From Chloroflexi bacterium UBA4736 (GTDB lineage: Bacteria; Chloroflexota; Dormibacteria; Dormibacterales; Dormibacteraceae), in assembly GCA_002404015.1 (NCBI GenBank), contig DHIW01000104.1:59935-123934 (forward strand): a stretch of 64,000 nt of DNA. Reading direction: 5' to 3'. Under the pieces are notes generated by a model that saw only the letters and a program-made list of their open reading frames with translations, ran no database searches and was not told the DNA's origin. The position numbers were made by a program, and so were the translations under genes. Below, piece by piece: positions 25,748 through 33,734 of this stretch. Each line of letters starts with the position of its first letter. Position 1 is the first letter of the stretch.

Positions 25748-25947
25748 CCCCCGCCGACCATCCGGACGATCTCGAGCACATCGCCGTCGGCCAGGCCCGT
25801 AGATGCGTACTCCGAGCGCTCCAGGATGCGGGCGTTCAGCTCCACGGCGATGCCCAGGGGGTCGACACCGAGGCCGGCGACGTAGTCGAGGAGGCGTGTC
25901 GGCCCCGGCAGCTCGACAAGGCGGCCGTTCACCTTCAGGGCGATCAC
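25744..25947 (-). CDS. thiS: Sulfur carrier protein ThiS
   Basis: A 67-residue ubiquitin-fold carrier. The fold shows as LKVNGRLVELPGPTRLLDYVAG ... (strand, strand, helix), GIAVELNARILERSEY and ADGDVLEIVRMVGGG. The C-terminal GG is the site that becomes a thiocarboxylate and donates sulfur to the thiazole made by ThiG. The start is a GTG overlapping the thiE end. The order thiG-thiE-thiS on one strand is compact. Confidence 0.9.
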   Translation of the reverse strand: MIALKVNGRLVELPGPTRLLDYVAGLGVDPLGIAVELNARILERSEYASTGLADGDVLEIVRMVGGG

Positions 25948-26456
25948 CCCTGGAAGTATCGGATGGCGGCAAAGCCCGCCGCGCCGGCCGCCAGGCACTC
26001 GGCCGCCCGGGCCTCGTCCACGCCGCCTATGGCCAGCACCGGCACGCGGACCCGAGCGGCGACCTCGCGCAGCGCCTCCAGACCGAGCGGCTCCAGGTGC
26101 GAGTGCGTGGCAGTCGCGAACACCGGGCCGAGCACCAGGTAGTCCGCGCCGTCGGACTCGGCCTCCAGGGCCGCCTCAAGAGAGTGGACCGAGCGGCCGA
26201 CCAGCCGGTCCCCGAGCAGGCGCCGGGCGGCCGCCACCGGTACGTCCTGCTCGGGGAGGTGGACCCCGAAAGCGCCGACCGCCAGCGCCACGTCCACGCG
26301 CGCGTTCACCAGCAGCGGCACGGGGGCGGTCGGGATGACGGCGCGGGCCTCCTTCTCAAGCGCCCGTCCGGGCGCTCCCGGGATACGCAGCTGGAGGATC
26401 GTCGCCCCCCGCCGGAGCGCCCAGCCGGCCTCGTCCGCCGAGGCGACAACGGCCAT
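25944..26456 (-). CDS. thiE: Thiamine-phosphate synthase / TenI-like protein (short form)
   Basis: A 170-residue TIM-barrel protein, shorter than the usual ~210. The thiamine-synthase elements are ATILQLRIPG, LLVNARVDVALAVGAFGVHLPEQD, GRSVHSLEAALEAESDGADYLVLGPVF and VPVLAIGGV. The N-terminal strand (normally LYAITD) is abbreviated to MAVVASADE. It could be a true ThiE, joining thiazole and pyrimidine phosphates, or a TenI-type thiazole tautomerase. The location between thiG and thiS fits either. Confidence 0.82.
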   Translation of the reverse strand: MAVVASADEAGWALRRGATILQLRIPGAPGRALEKEARAVIPTAPVPLLVNARVDVALAVGAFGVHLPEQDVPVAAARRLLGDRLVGRSVHSLEAALEAESDGADYLVLGPVFATATHSHLEPLGLEALREVAARVRVPVLAIGGVDEARAAECLAAGAAGFAAIRYFQG

Positions 26457-26470
26457 CCGGACGGGCAGCG

Positions 26471-27268
26471 CTAGCGCGGGCCGGGCGATATGCCTTCGCT
26501 TGGCGAGCTGGCGCGCGCGTCGTCACGGCGCGGGATGCGGCCGGCCAGGAAGCCCTTGCGGCCCGCCTCCACCCCCAGCCGGATGGCGTCCGCCATCAGG
26601 GCCGGCTGCCGCGCCAGCGCCACCGCGCTGTTCACCAGCACGGCGTCCGCGCCCAGCTCCATGGCCAGGGCGGCGTCCGAGGGCGAGCCGATGCCGGCGT
26701 CCACGACCACGGGCACCCCGGCCGCCTGGATGATCATCTCGATCTGGCGCTGGGTGACCAGGCCCTGGCCGGAGCCGATCGGCGAGCCAAGAGGCATCAC
26801 GGCCGCGGCGCCGATCGCCTCCAGCCGCGTGGCCAGCACCGGGTCGGCATTCATGTAAGCCAGGACCTTGAAGCCCTCGGCGGCCAGCACCTCGGCGGCC
26901 TTCAAGGTGTCCACCGGGTCGGGCAGCAGGTGGCTGCCCTCCGGGATCACCTCCAGCTTGACCCAGTCCGACAGTCCCATCGAGCGGGCCAGCCGGGCGA
27001 TCCTGATCGCCTCCTCAGCGGTCGGGCAGCCGGCGGTGTTGGGGAGGATCCGGTAGCGCTGCCAGTCGATGGCGTCGAGCAGGGTCCGCTTGGCCGGGTC
27101 GTCGAGATCGAGCCGGCGCAGGGCGACCGTGATCAGCTCGGCACCCGAGGCTGTCAGCGAGTCCAGCATCTCCTGGTCGGTCCGGTACTTGCCGGTGCCC
27201 AGGAACAGCCTCGAGCGCAGCTCCGTCCCCGCGATCACGAGCCGGTCGGTGGCCGCCAGGGTCTGCAC
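26471..27268 (-). CDS. thiG: Thiazole synthase
   Basis: A 265-residue ThiG that builds the thiazole phosphate from DXP, dehydroglycine and ThiS thiocarboxylate. Recognisable segments are RLFLGTGKYRTDQ, LPNTAGCPTAEEA, WVKLEVIPEGSHLLPD, MPLGSPIGSGQGL and VVVDAGIGSPSDAALAMELGADAVLVNSAVA. The catalytic Lys lies in VKLEVI. It starts at ATG two bases after the rsmG stop. No TPP riboswitch is visible in front of it, and there would be no room for one. Confidence 0.96.
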   Translation of the reverse strand: MQTLAATDRLVIAGTELRSRLFLGTGKYRTDQEMLDSLTASGAELITVALRRLDLDDPAKRTLLDAIDWQRYRILPNTAGCPTAEEAIRIARLARSMGLSDWVKLEVIPEGSHLLPDPVDTLKAAEVLAAEGFKVLAYMNADPVLATRLEAIGAAAVMPLGSPIGSGQGLVTQRQIEMIIQAAGVPVVVDAGIGSPSDAALAMELGADAVLVNSAVALARQPALMADAIRLGVEAGRKGFLAGRIPRRDDARASSPSEGISPGPR

Positions 27269-27270
27269 GG

Positions 27271-27888
27271 CTACAGCTTACCCAGCGGTCGTTTGCCGGG
27301 AACGCCCGGCCGCCGCGGGTATAGATCGGGAGTCGGGGTCTCCTTCGGGATCACGACCACGACGCCGCGGTCCCGCAGGGGGCTCGGCGCCGCCACGACC
27401 TCGGGCTCGCCGCCACCCAGCAGAGGGGCTCCCGCCCAGGCGGCTTCCGCCCCGGACCGCATGGCCAGCAGCCGCCCGCCCAACCGCACGAAAGGCAGGC
27501 AGAGCTCGGCCGCCACGGGGAGCGAGGCCAGCGCCCGGCAGGTCGCGGCGTCGAAGGCCTCCCGCAGCTCGGGCCGGCGGGCGGCCGTTTCAGCGCGCTC
27601 GGCGATCACTGTGAGCTCGATGTCCAGCGCGGCCGCGGCGTGCTCCAGGAAGGCCGCCTTGGCCTGGTCCGCCTCCACGAGCGTGACTGCCAGGTCCGGC
27701 CGGGCCAGCTTCAGCGGGATCCCCGGCATGCCGCCGCCGCTGCCGACGTCGACCAGGCTTCGGGCGCCCTCCAGGAAGGGAAGGAGAACCAGCGAGTCCT
27801 CGGCCAGACGCTCGGCGTCCTCACCTCGCCCGATCAGTCCGGGCCAGGAGGCCAGCAGCCGCACGTATTCGGCGAGCTTAGAATTCAT
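27271..27888 (-). CDS. rsmG: 16S rRNA (guanine-527-N7)-methyltransferase
   Basis: A 205-residue RsmG (GidB), methylating G527 of 16S rRNA. The SAM-binding loop is LVDVGSGGGMPGIPLKL, followed by VTLVEADQAKAAFL, ITVI-type text ELTVIAERAE and the CRALASLPVAAELCLPFV segment. The ATG giving MNSKLAEYVRLLASW is the only possible start, because no other start codon occurs in frame upstream near it. It lies just 3 bp from the divergent FmdB-like start. rsmG often sits beside jag and parAB; here it is 25 kb away. Confidence 0.94.
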   Translation of the reverse strand: MNSKLAEYVRLLASWPGLIGRGEDAERLAEDSLVLLPFLEGARSLVDVGSGGGMPGIPLKLARPDLAVTLVEADQAKAAFLEHAAAALDIELTVIAERAETAARRPELREAFDAATCRALASLPVAAELCLPFVRLGGRLLAMRSGAEAAWAGAPLLGGGEPEVVAAPSPLRDRGVVVVIPKETPTPDLYPRRPGVPGKRPLGKL

Positions 27889-27891
27889 CCG

Positions 27892-28128
27892 ATGCCCATC
27901 TACGAGTATCGGTGCCAGGAGTGCTCCAGCATGTTCGAGGTCCTGACCTCCTTCGCGGAGCGGGACCGCGGCCAGGCCTGCCCGCGCTGCGAGTCGCTGC
28001 GGACGCGGGTAATGGTCTCCAGCTTCGCGATGGCCGGCTCGGGCGACTCGGAGCCAGTCGATTTCGGGGCGAGCGCGGGCGGCGGCTGCGCGTGCGGCGG
28101 CGCCTGCAGCTGCGGCGGCCATAACTAG
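27892..28128 (+). CDS. FmdB-family zinc ribbon protein
   Basis: A 78-residue protein opening with the invariant MPIYEYRCQECSSMFEV and a second CxxC in GQACPRCESLRTRVMVSSF, forming a zinc ribbon. The tail is Gly/Cys-rich, GGGCACGGACSCGGHN, which could bind further metal. FmdB-family members accompany many operons and are poorly characterised; some are regulators of amide metabolism. It is divergent from rsmG with only 3 bp between the two start codons and precedes lysA by 18 bp. Confidence 0.88.
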   Translation: MPIYEYRCQECSSMFEVLTSFAERDRGQACPRCESLRTRVMVSSFAMAGSGDSEPVDFGASAGGGCACGGACSCGGHN

Positions 28129-28146
28129 GACACCGCTGAGAACCTA

Positions 28147-29433
28147 GTGCTGTTCCCGGTGACCTACCGGGTCAACGCGGCCGGCCACATGGAGATCGGG
28201 GGCTGCGATCTCCTGGCGCTGGCTCGCGAGCACGGCACCCCTCTCTACGTCTACGACGAGGAGACCGTGCGCAGCCGCTGCCGGGAGTTCAAGTCCGCCA
28301 TGGGCACACGGGGCGACGTCCTCTACTCGGCCAAGGCCTTCTACAGTCCCCAGTTCCTGCGCGTGGTCGCCGAAGAGGGCCTCGGCCTGGACGTGGTCTC
28401 GGCCGGCGAGCTCGCGGTCGCGCTGCGGGCCGGCTACCCGCCGGATCGCGTCTACTTCCTCGGCAACAACAAGAGCCGGGAGGACGTGGCGGACGCGCAC
28501 CGGGCCGGCGCCACCCTGGTGATCGACGGTTGGTACGAGTTCGACCTGCTCTCCAGCATCGTGCCGGCGGGCGAGCGGATGCGCTGCGAGGTGCGGCTGT
28601 CGCCGGGCGTGAAGCCGGAGACGCACGAGTACATCGCCACCGGCCAGCTGGACTCCAAGTTCGGTTTCTCGATCGAGTCAGGCGACGCCCGCCGGGCCGT
28701 CGAGCGGGCGCTGGCGCACGACCGCGTGGAGCTGGTCGGCCTGCACTCCCATATCGGCTCCCAGATCTTCGACCTCCGCGGCCACGCCGCGGCCATGGCG
28801 ATCATGCTCGACCTCGTCGCCGAGCTGAAGCACGACCTGGGGTTCGAGCCCGAGCGGCTGGGGGCGGGCGGCGGGCTGGGCATCGCCTACACGTCGGAGG
28901 ACGACCCGCCCACGCCGCGAGAGTTCGTGGAGACGCTGCTCGGCGCGCTCGACTCGGGCCTGGCCGCGCGTGGCCTCAAGACCCCCGAGCTGGTGGTCGA
29001 ACCCGGGCGCTCGATCGCCGGGCCGGCCGGAGTCGCCCTCTACACCGTCGGTTCCATCAAGGACATCCCGGGCGTCCGCCGCTACGTCGCTGTGGACGGC
29101 GGCATGGGCGACAACATCCGGCCCAAGCTCTACGGCGCGCGCTACGAGGCCTTCCTGGCGTCGGATCCCGACGGCGAGCCGGCCGCCCAGCCGGTCACGG
29201 TCGCCGGCAAGTACTGCGAGTCCACCGACGTCCTGGTCGCGGACGCCAAGCTGCCGGACATGGCGCCTGGCGCGGTGATCTGTATCCCCGCCTCGGGCGC
29301 CTACCAGATGACGATGGCCAGCAACTACAACGGGATGCCGCGGCCGGCCGTACTCATGGTCAGGGACGGGATCGACCGCCTGATCCGGCGCCGCGAGACG
29401 CTGTCCGACCTGACCGCAGCCGAGGTGTTCTAG
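28147..29433 (+). CDS. lysA: Diaminopimelate decarboxylase
   Basis: A 428-residue PLP enzyme converting meso-DAP to L-lysine. The PLP lysine lies in VLYSAKAFYSPQFLRVV, followed by GLGLDVVSAGEL, LHSHIGSQIFD, LGAGGGLGIAY, VEPGRSI, and the second-subunit Cys motif YCESTDVL. The alanine-racemase-like barrel and C-terminal beta domain are complete. It starts at GTG, and the frame begins well before the first barrel strand (TPLYVYDEE). The TAG stop overlaps the stop of the convergent kinase gene in a CTAG. Confidence 0.95.
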   Translation: MLFPVTYRVNAAGHMEIGGCDLLALAREHGTPLYVYDEETVRSRCREFKSAMGTRGDVLYSAKAFYSPQFLRVVAEEGLGLDVVSAGELAVALRAGYPPDRVYFLGNNKSREDVADAHRAGATLVIDGWYEFDLLSSIVPAGERMRCEVRLSPGVKPETHEYIATGQLDSKFGFSIESGDARRAVERALAHDRVELVGLHSHIGSQIFDLRGHAAAMAIMLDLVAELKHDLGFEPERLGAGGGLGIAYTSEDDPPTPREFVETLLGALDSGLAARGLKTPELVVEPGRSIAGPAGVALYTVGSIKDIPGVRRYVAVDGGMGDNIRPKLYGARYEAFLASDPDGEPAAQPVTVAGKYCESTDVLVADAKLPDMAPGAVICIPASGAYQMTMASNYNGMPRPAVLMVRDGIDRLIRRRETLSDLTAAEVF

Positions 29434-31055
29434 CGGCTGATCGTGACCTGCTGGCGGGCGCACTCGTCGGCCCTGGAGGGCTGGCCGGGAGTGACGATGC
29501 AGGCGAACACCTCCGCAGCGCCGGCCTGAAGCCCGGCCGGCAGGTTGCCTGAAGCCGTGAAGGCGCCCCCCGGCGCGGCGGCGGGTCCCGCGAACGGATG
29601 CGCGGCACTGCCCTGGATGACCACGACCGAGTACTCGCGAGCGGGGTCGAAGCCGCGGCCGGCGACCTGCAGGGGGCCGCCCAGCTTGGGGGTCACGGTG
29701 GAGAGCGAGACCAGCGGCGTGAACACCTTGACCGGGCTGGGAGACGGCGAAGGCCGGGGCTGGGGCGTGACGTGGACGGTGCCGCTGACGGGGCAGCCGC
29801 TGCCCCAGCAGAGGAGGACCAGGTGGTCGCCCTCCCCGGCGTCGACGGGAATCCGAACGTCCTGGCTGACGACGCCCTGGCCGTCGGCCTTGAAGCTGCC
29901 GAGTTGTCGCCGGGTGCTCTCCATCTGCACCGTTCCCGCCTGGTTGGGGGGCAGCCCGCTGCCCGTCACGACCAGGCTGTCGCCGGCCACCACGCTGCCG
30001 GCTGAAAGCGATACCGCCGGGTTGGCGTGCGACCGCGTCAGGACGTAGACCACCAGGACCAGCAGCAGCAATCCCACCACCGCCGTCGCGACCAGCCAGC
30101 GCGTCGTGCGCCGCCGCGAGTCCGGTATGGCGGGCAGATTCGCCGGGGGCGGCAGGTTCTCGAGCGGCATCGTGGCCGCCACGGCGGCGGCCGCCGGCAC
30201 CGGCTGCGTGGCCTTTCGGACTGCGGAAGCCTCGCCCCTCAGCGCAGCCGCCAGCGAGTCCACCAGGTCGGCGCAGCTCTCCCAGCGGGCCGCCGGGTCC
30301 TTGGCCAGGCCGCGCAGCAGGACCGCGTCAACTTCCGGCCCCAGCTCGGGCTTCCGCTCGGTGGCGGGCGGCGGCTCGCGGTGGACGTGCGCGTAGAGCA
30401 GCTCGAGCACGCCCTCGCTCTCGAAGGGGACCGCACCGGTCAGCAGCTCGTACGCGACGGTCGCCAGGGCGTAGCGGTCGGCGGCCGGCCCGACCGCGCT
30501 GCCGGTCACCTGCTCGGGAGCCATGTAGGCCGGGGTCCCAGTCGTCACGCCGGTGACGCTCTTGAGCGACGAGGACTGCATCAGCTTGGCGAGCCCGAAG
30601 TCGGCCAGGATCGGCGTCTCATCCTTGCCGAGGAGCACGTTGGCGGGCTTGACATCGCGGTGGACGACTCCCAGCGAGTGGGCGTAGTCGAGGGCGGCGC
30701 CGATGCCCCGAAGCATCCGGATCGTGTCCTCGTGGCTGAGGTGGCGGCCGCCCCGCAGGCGGTCGTTGAGGCCGCCGCCCGGGACGTACTCGACGATCAT
30801 GTAGGGCACGCCCTCGTACTCGCCGAAGTCGAAGACGTTGAGGATGTTGGGGTGGCGCATCTGGGCGATCGACTGCGCCTCCCGCCGGAAGCGCGCGGTG
30901 GCGTCGGCGTCCGGCGCCAGGGCCTGCAGGACCTTGACCGCGGCAGGCCGGGCCAGGCCTTCGTGGAACGCGCGGTACACAACGCCCATGGCGCCCCGGC
31001 CGACGAACTCCTGGACCTCGTAGGCGCCGATCCTGACGCCGGGCTCGACTGGCAT
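29430..31055 (-). CDS. PknB-type transmembrane Ser/Thr protein kinase
   Basis: A 541-residue Hanks-type kinase. The glycine loop is VGRGAMGVVYRAF, the ATP lysine is in AAVKVL, the catalytic loop is VVHRDVKPANVLL and the DFGLAK/MAPEQ activation segment is intact, so it should be active. After about residue 320 a membrane helix (LVATAVVGLLLLVLVVYVL) leads to an extracytoplasmic part of two Ig/IPT-like modules separated by a Pro/Ser linker (TPQPRPSPSPSPV). No PASTA repeats are seen, so the sensed signal differs from PknB. The function is signalling from the surface; target unknown. Confidence 0.93.
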   Translation of the reverse strand: MPVEPGVRIGAYEVQEFVGRGAMGVVYRAFHEGLARPAAVKVLQALAPDADATARFRREAQSIAQMRHPNILNVFDFGEYEGVPYMIVEYVPGGGLNDRLRGGRHLSHEDTIRMLRGIGAALDYAHSLGVVHRDVKPANVLLGKDETPILADFGLAKLMQSSSLKSVTGVTTGTPAYMAPEQVTGSAVGPAADRYALATVAYELLTGAVPFESEGVLELLYAHVHREPPPATERKPELGPEVDAVLLRGLAKDPAARWESCADLVDSLAAALRGEASAVRKATQPVPAAAAVAATMPLENLPPPANLPAIPDSRRRTTRWLVATAVVGLLLLVLVVYVLTRSHANPAVSLSAGSVVAGDSLVVTGSGLPPNQAGTVQMESTRRQLGSFKADGQGVVSQDVRIPVDAGEGDHLVLLCWGSGCPVSGTVHVTPQPRPSPSPSPVKVFTPLVSLSTVTPKLGGPLQVAGRGFDPAREYSVVVIQGSAAHPFAGPAAAPGGAFTASGNLPAGLQAGAAEVFACIVTPGQPSRADECARQQVTISR

Positions 31056-31066
31056 TCGGCCGGAGA

Positions 31067-31744
31067 TTATCCCCCAGCCGGCTCCATCCAGCCCCCGTTT
31101 GCGCCGCGTCGCGCCGCGATCAGGCCCGCCAGGATCGAGATCGCGATCTCCTCCGGCGTCCGGGCCCCGATGTCGAGGCCGACCGGGCTCTGGATCCGCG
31201 CGATGTCCTCGGCCGGCATCCCGCGGGCTGCCAGCGCTTCGAGATGGTGCCCGGTGTGGCGCCGGCTGCCCACCAGGCCCACGAACCGCGGCTCCTGGGC
31301 CAACAGCCCCACCAGGCGCTCGACCAGGTCGGGAGCGTCGTGGTCCGTGTGGACGACATAAAGGTCTGAGCCGTCGGGTTCGCCCACGCGAAAGCCGGCC
31401 TCGGGCGCCCAGCGCTGCAGCGCCGCCGCGACCGGCGTGTCCCCCAGCACGACCAGGGTCGGCCGGCGCAGGTATGGCTCCAGGTAGACCTCGATCGAGC
31501 CCAGGTCGTGGCGGTACGTCCGAAGGGCGGGGCTGCCCGCCTCCAGCCGGCTGGCGGCGTCAGCGCGCGCGGCCGAGTCGAACTCGGAGCAGCCCAGCGT
31601 GCCTGCCAGCTGCCGGCCGCTGTCGAACAGCGCCTTGGCGCCCTGCCGCGACGGCGGCCGGCCGTCCAGCCGGATCACCGTGGCAAGCACCACCTCCTCG
31701 CCGGCGTCCAGGCGGCGGGTCAGCTCGGCCTCGACCTCAGGCAT
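31067..31744 (-). CDS. XdhC/CoxI-family molybdenum-cofactor chaperone
   Basis: A 225-residue XdhC/CoxI protein. The N-terminal part has EEVVLATVIRLDGRPPSRQGAKALF and the Rossmann-like C-terminal part LVVLGDTPVAAALQRW ... FVGLVGSRRHTGHHLEAL and SPVGLDIGARTPEEIAISILAGL. The family holds and sulfurates Moco before insertion into xanthine dehydrogenase or CO dehydrogenase. It overlaps the upstream cysteine desulfurase gene by 8 bp, consistent with a sulfur donor-acceptor pair as described for NifS4-XdhC in Rhodobacter. No Mo hydroxylase subunits occur in the window. Confidence 0.9.
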   Translation of the reverse strand: MPEVEAELTRRLDAGEEVVLATVIRLDGRPPSRQGAKALFDSGRQLAGTLGCSEFDSAARADAASRLEAGSPALRTYRHDLGSIEVYLEPYLRRPTLVVLGDTPVAAALQRWAPEAGFRVGEPDGSDLYVVHTDHDAPDLVERLVGLLAQEPRFVGLVGSRRHTGHHLEALAARGMPAEDIARIQSPVGLDIGARTPEEIAISILAGLIAARRGANGGWMEPAGG

Positions 31745-32978
31745 GCCGCCTCATGGCCCCAAGTATCAGGATCGCCCGCTCTATGTCGGCGTCGCTGGTG
31801 TCGTAGCCGGTCGTCAGCCGCAGGCTGCCCAGGGCCTCCTCCAGCGAGAGCCCCATGGCGAGCAGCACGTGGGAGGGATCGAGGGAGCCGCTGGCGCAAG
31901 CCGACCCGCTGGAGGCCGCGATGCCCGCCAGGTCGAGCTTCAGCAGGAGGTCCTCGCCGCGCTCCTCCGCGAAGGCCGCGGTCGCGAAGCCCGGCAGCCG
32001 GGGCTCGCCCCCGGTGGGACGGCCCCCGGCCGCCAGCAGGGCCCGGCGCAGCCGCTCGGCCTGGGCCCTGGCGGTCGGCGCCGCCCGCTCTCGTCGCTCC
32101 CGGGCCACCTCCAGCGCGGCGGCCACGCCGGCGGCCGCCGCGACGTCCTCGCGACCCGCCCGGCGCCCCCACTCCTGGGGCCCGCCGTAGACGAGCGGCT
32201 CCAGCCGGAGCTCCAGGGGCGCGTAGAGCAGGCCGCCGCCGCCGGCCCCCAGCTTGTGGCCCGAGAAGCTGGCGAGGTCGGCCAGCTCGAGCGGCGGCCG
32301 CAGCCACTGGGGACCCTGGCAGGCGTCGAGGTGGAAAAGGGCCCCGATCCTGTGCGCCTGGCGGGCGGCCTCGGGGACGGGCTGGAGGACGCCGACCTCG
32401 TTGTTGGCCAGGCCGAGCGAGACCAGCCCGGCGTTGGCCGGTAGCGCGTTCAGCTCTGGCAGGCAGTCCTGGTCGACAGACAGGATCGCCGTCTCGTGGC
32501 CTTCCAGGCCCAGCTGGCGCACGGCGGCGAGCACCGACTGGTGCTCGGCGGCCCAGGTGACGATCGCGCGGTCTCGAGGCAGCCGGCGGCCGGCGCCCAG
32601 CAGAGCCAGGTTCACGGCCTCGCTGCCCGAGGCGCAGAAAACCAGGCTCTCGGCCACCACCCCCAGCGCGGCGGCGGCTAAGTCGCGCGCGGCGTCCAGG
32701 GCAGCCCGGGCGGCGCGGCCCTCTGTGTGCGGGCTGGCTGGATTGGCCGCCGGGGCGGACGCGCGGGCCTCCGCCGCGCCGGCCAGGAGCGGCCAGCCGC
32801 CTGCGTGGTCCAGGTAGATCCGAGCGCCGGCGGGGCCGCCGGCCGGACCTCTAGTGTCCTGCTCTGGGAGTTCGTTCGAAAGATTCTGGCAGGCAGCCGC
32901 AGGCTGCCGGTCTGGGCGCCGCTGCGAAGGAAGGGGTGGCATTAGGAGGAGCGCACTCGCAGTGCGTGACGACGACAT
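31737..32978 (-). CDS. NifS/IscS-like cysteine desulfurase with a MITE-derived upstream extension
   Basis: A class V aminotransferase. The core begins IYLDHAGGWPLL, has ESLVFCASGSEAVNLAL, the PLP lysine in SFSGHKLGAGGG, the cysteine-bearing loop SSGSACASGSLDPSHVL and arginine in LRLTTGYDT. It removes sulfur from cysteine, and its overlap with xdhC suggests Moco sulfuration. The first ~41 codons, up to RGPAGG, are not family sequence: they are encoded by the MITE-like element. No ATG/GTG/TTG lies between the element and IYLD, so it starts either inside the element (ATG at 32978 or 32942) or at a near-cognate codon such as the ATC at 32819. Confidence 0.82.
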   Translation of the reverse strand: MSSSRTASALLLMPPLPSQRRPDRQPAAACQNLSNELPEQDTRGPAGGPAGARIYLDHAGGWPLLAGAAEARASAPAANPASPHTEGRAARAALDAARDLAAAALGVVAESLVFCASGSEAVNLALLGAGRRLPRDRAIVTWAAEHQSVLAAVRQLGLEGHETAILSVDQDCLPELNALPANAGLVSLGLANNEVGVLQPVPEAARQAHRIGALFHLDACQGPQWLRPPLELADLASFSGHKLGAGGGGLLYAPLELRLEPLVYGGPQEWGRRAGREDVAAAAGVAAALEVARERRERAAPTARAQAERLRRALLAAGGRPTGGEPRLPGFATAAFAEERGEDLLLKLDLAGIAASSGSACASGSLDPSHVLLAMGLSLEEALGSLRLTTGYDTSDADIERAILILGAMRRHA

Positions 32979-33051
32979 GCCGGGCCCCCTGACGCCCGCA
33001 GCGGAGTCCAGAGCCTGAAGATTTCCACGAATTTCTGGTGCGGGACACTAG
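32851..33051. mobile_element. MITE-like element with CTAGTGTCC...GGACACTAG termini
   Basis: About 200 bp bounded by inverted ends: CTAGTGTCCTGC on the left and GCGGGACACTAG on the right, with looser similarity extending some 35-40 bp inward (TTCGT and GAAA blocks). Both ends fall on a TA, as expected for IS630/Tc1-mariner-type insertion. It encodes no transposase. The right-hand 38 bp recur at 56912-56949 with three mismatches. Its left part reads in frame into the cysteine desulfurase and its right end supplies the TAG stop of the zinc-ribbon gene. Confidence 0.65.
33014..33051 (+). repeat. 38-bp repeat, copy A (right end of the MITE-like element)
   Basis: Begins CCTGAAGATTTCC and ends GCGGGACACTAG. 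It matches the solo copy near fabG/fabD at 35 of 38 positions by direct comparison. The final CTAG contains the stop codon of the leftward zinc-ribbon gene. Confidence 0.8.
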
Positions 33052-33425
33052 CCGCGGCTGGGATCGGGAGTCTTGAGGAGCTCGGTGAGGCTGCCGCTGA
33101 AGTCTTTGAGGATCAGGTGCACGTCGAGCACCTCGTCGGACGCGATCGGCTCCAGCTCGGCCTCGGCCAGCGCGTGAGCCATGGCGTCGGCGTCCTCCAG
33201 CTCGACCTCCAGCTGCAGCTCGTCCTCGTTGAGGGTCTCCAGGCCCTGCCCCTGGATGGCGAGGATCACGATGAACTGGACGTGGCAGGCGGCGCAGGTG
33301 ACCTGCACCGTGAACCTGTCCTCGACGTGCTTCAGCATGCGGACCTCACACCCCTTGAGGCTTCGCCCGCAGACCGGACAGTTGTAATAGCGGGCGCGGT
33401 CCTGGATGAACTCGATGATGCTCAT
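33048..33425 (-). CDS. Hypothetical zinc-ribbon protein
   Basis: A 125-residue protein of no family I recognise. Residues 1-55 form a likely zinc ribbon with CPVC near residue 16 and CAAC near 44. The remainder is acidic and helical (LNEDELQLEVELEDADAM) with a hydrophobic end (VLDVHLILKDFSGSLTELL). Starts at ATG. Its TAG stop is the terminal TAG of the MITE-like element, so the original 3' end may have been altered when the element inserted. The next gene on the same strand ends 3 bp away. Confidence 0.7.
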   Translation of the reverse strand: MSIIEFIQDRARYYNCPVCGRSLKGCEVRMLKHVEDRFTVQVTCAACHVQFIVILAIQGQGLETLNEDELQLEVELEDADAMAHALAEAELEPIASDEVLDVHLILKDFSGSLTELLKTPDPSRG

Positions 33426-33427
33426 GC

Positions 33428-33709
33428 TCAGGTTGCGGCCATCTTACGCCCCCGGCCCTCGATGCAAGCGCATCCGTCCGGGCCGACCGTGGCGGAGTGG
33501 GAGGTGCCTTCCGGGAGCACCATCCGGTCGCCGGCGCGCAGCTCCAGGCTGCGGTTCTCGGCCACGAGCACGAAGGTGATCGAGCCCCGCGTGCAGTACA
33601 GGATCTTCTCGTAGGAGTGGCTGTGTGCGGCATAACGGTCGCCCGGCCCGTTCGACCAGGCGTAGCAGCCATCCGCCTCCGCCCGGAGCCTGGCCATCAG
33701 GTCATCCAC
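33428..33709 (-). CDS. Small cupin-domain protein
   Basis: A 93-residue single cupin fold. The metal-binding motif appears as RYAAHSHSYEKILYCTRG, followed by the second cupin strand pair in LELRAGDRMVLPEGTSHSATVG, giving a plausible His/Glu metal set. I chose the GTG giving MDDLMARLRAEADG; an in-frame ATG lies 12 bp later. Function is unknown: such proteins range from isomerases to ligand sensors. It is divergent from the Mut7-C gene, 25 bp away. Confidence 0.75.
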   Translation of the reverse strand: MDDLMARLRAEADGCYAWSNGPGDRYAAHSHSYEKILYCTRGSITFVLVAENRSLELRAGDRMVLPEGTSHSATVGPDGCACIEGRGRKMAAT

Positions 33710-33734
33710 GCCACCGATCCTACAAACTAGGCCG

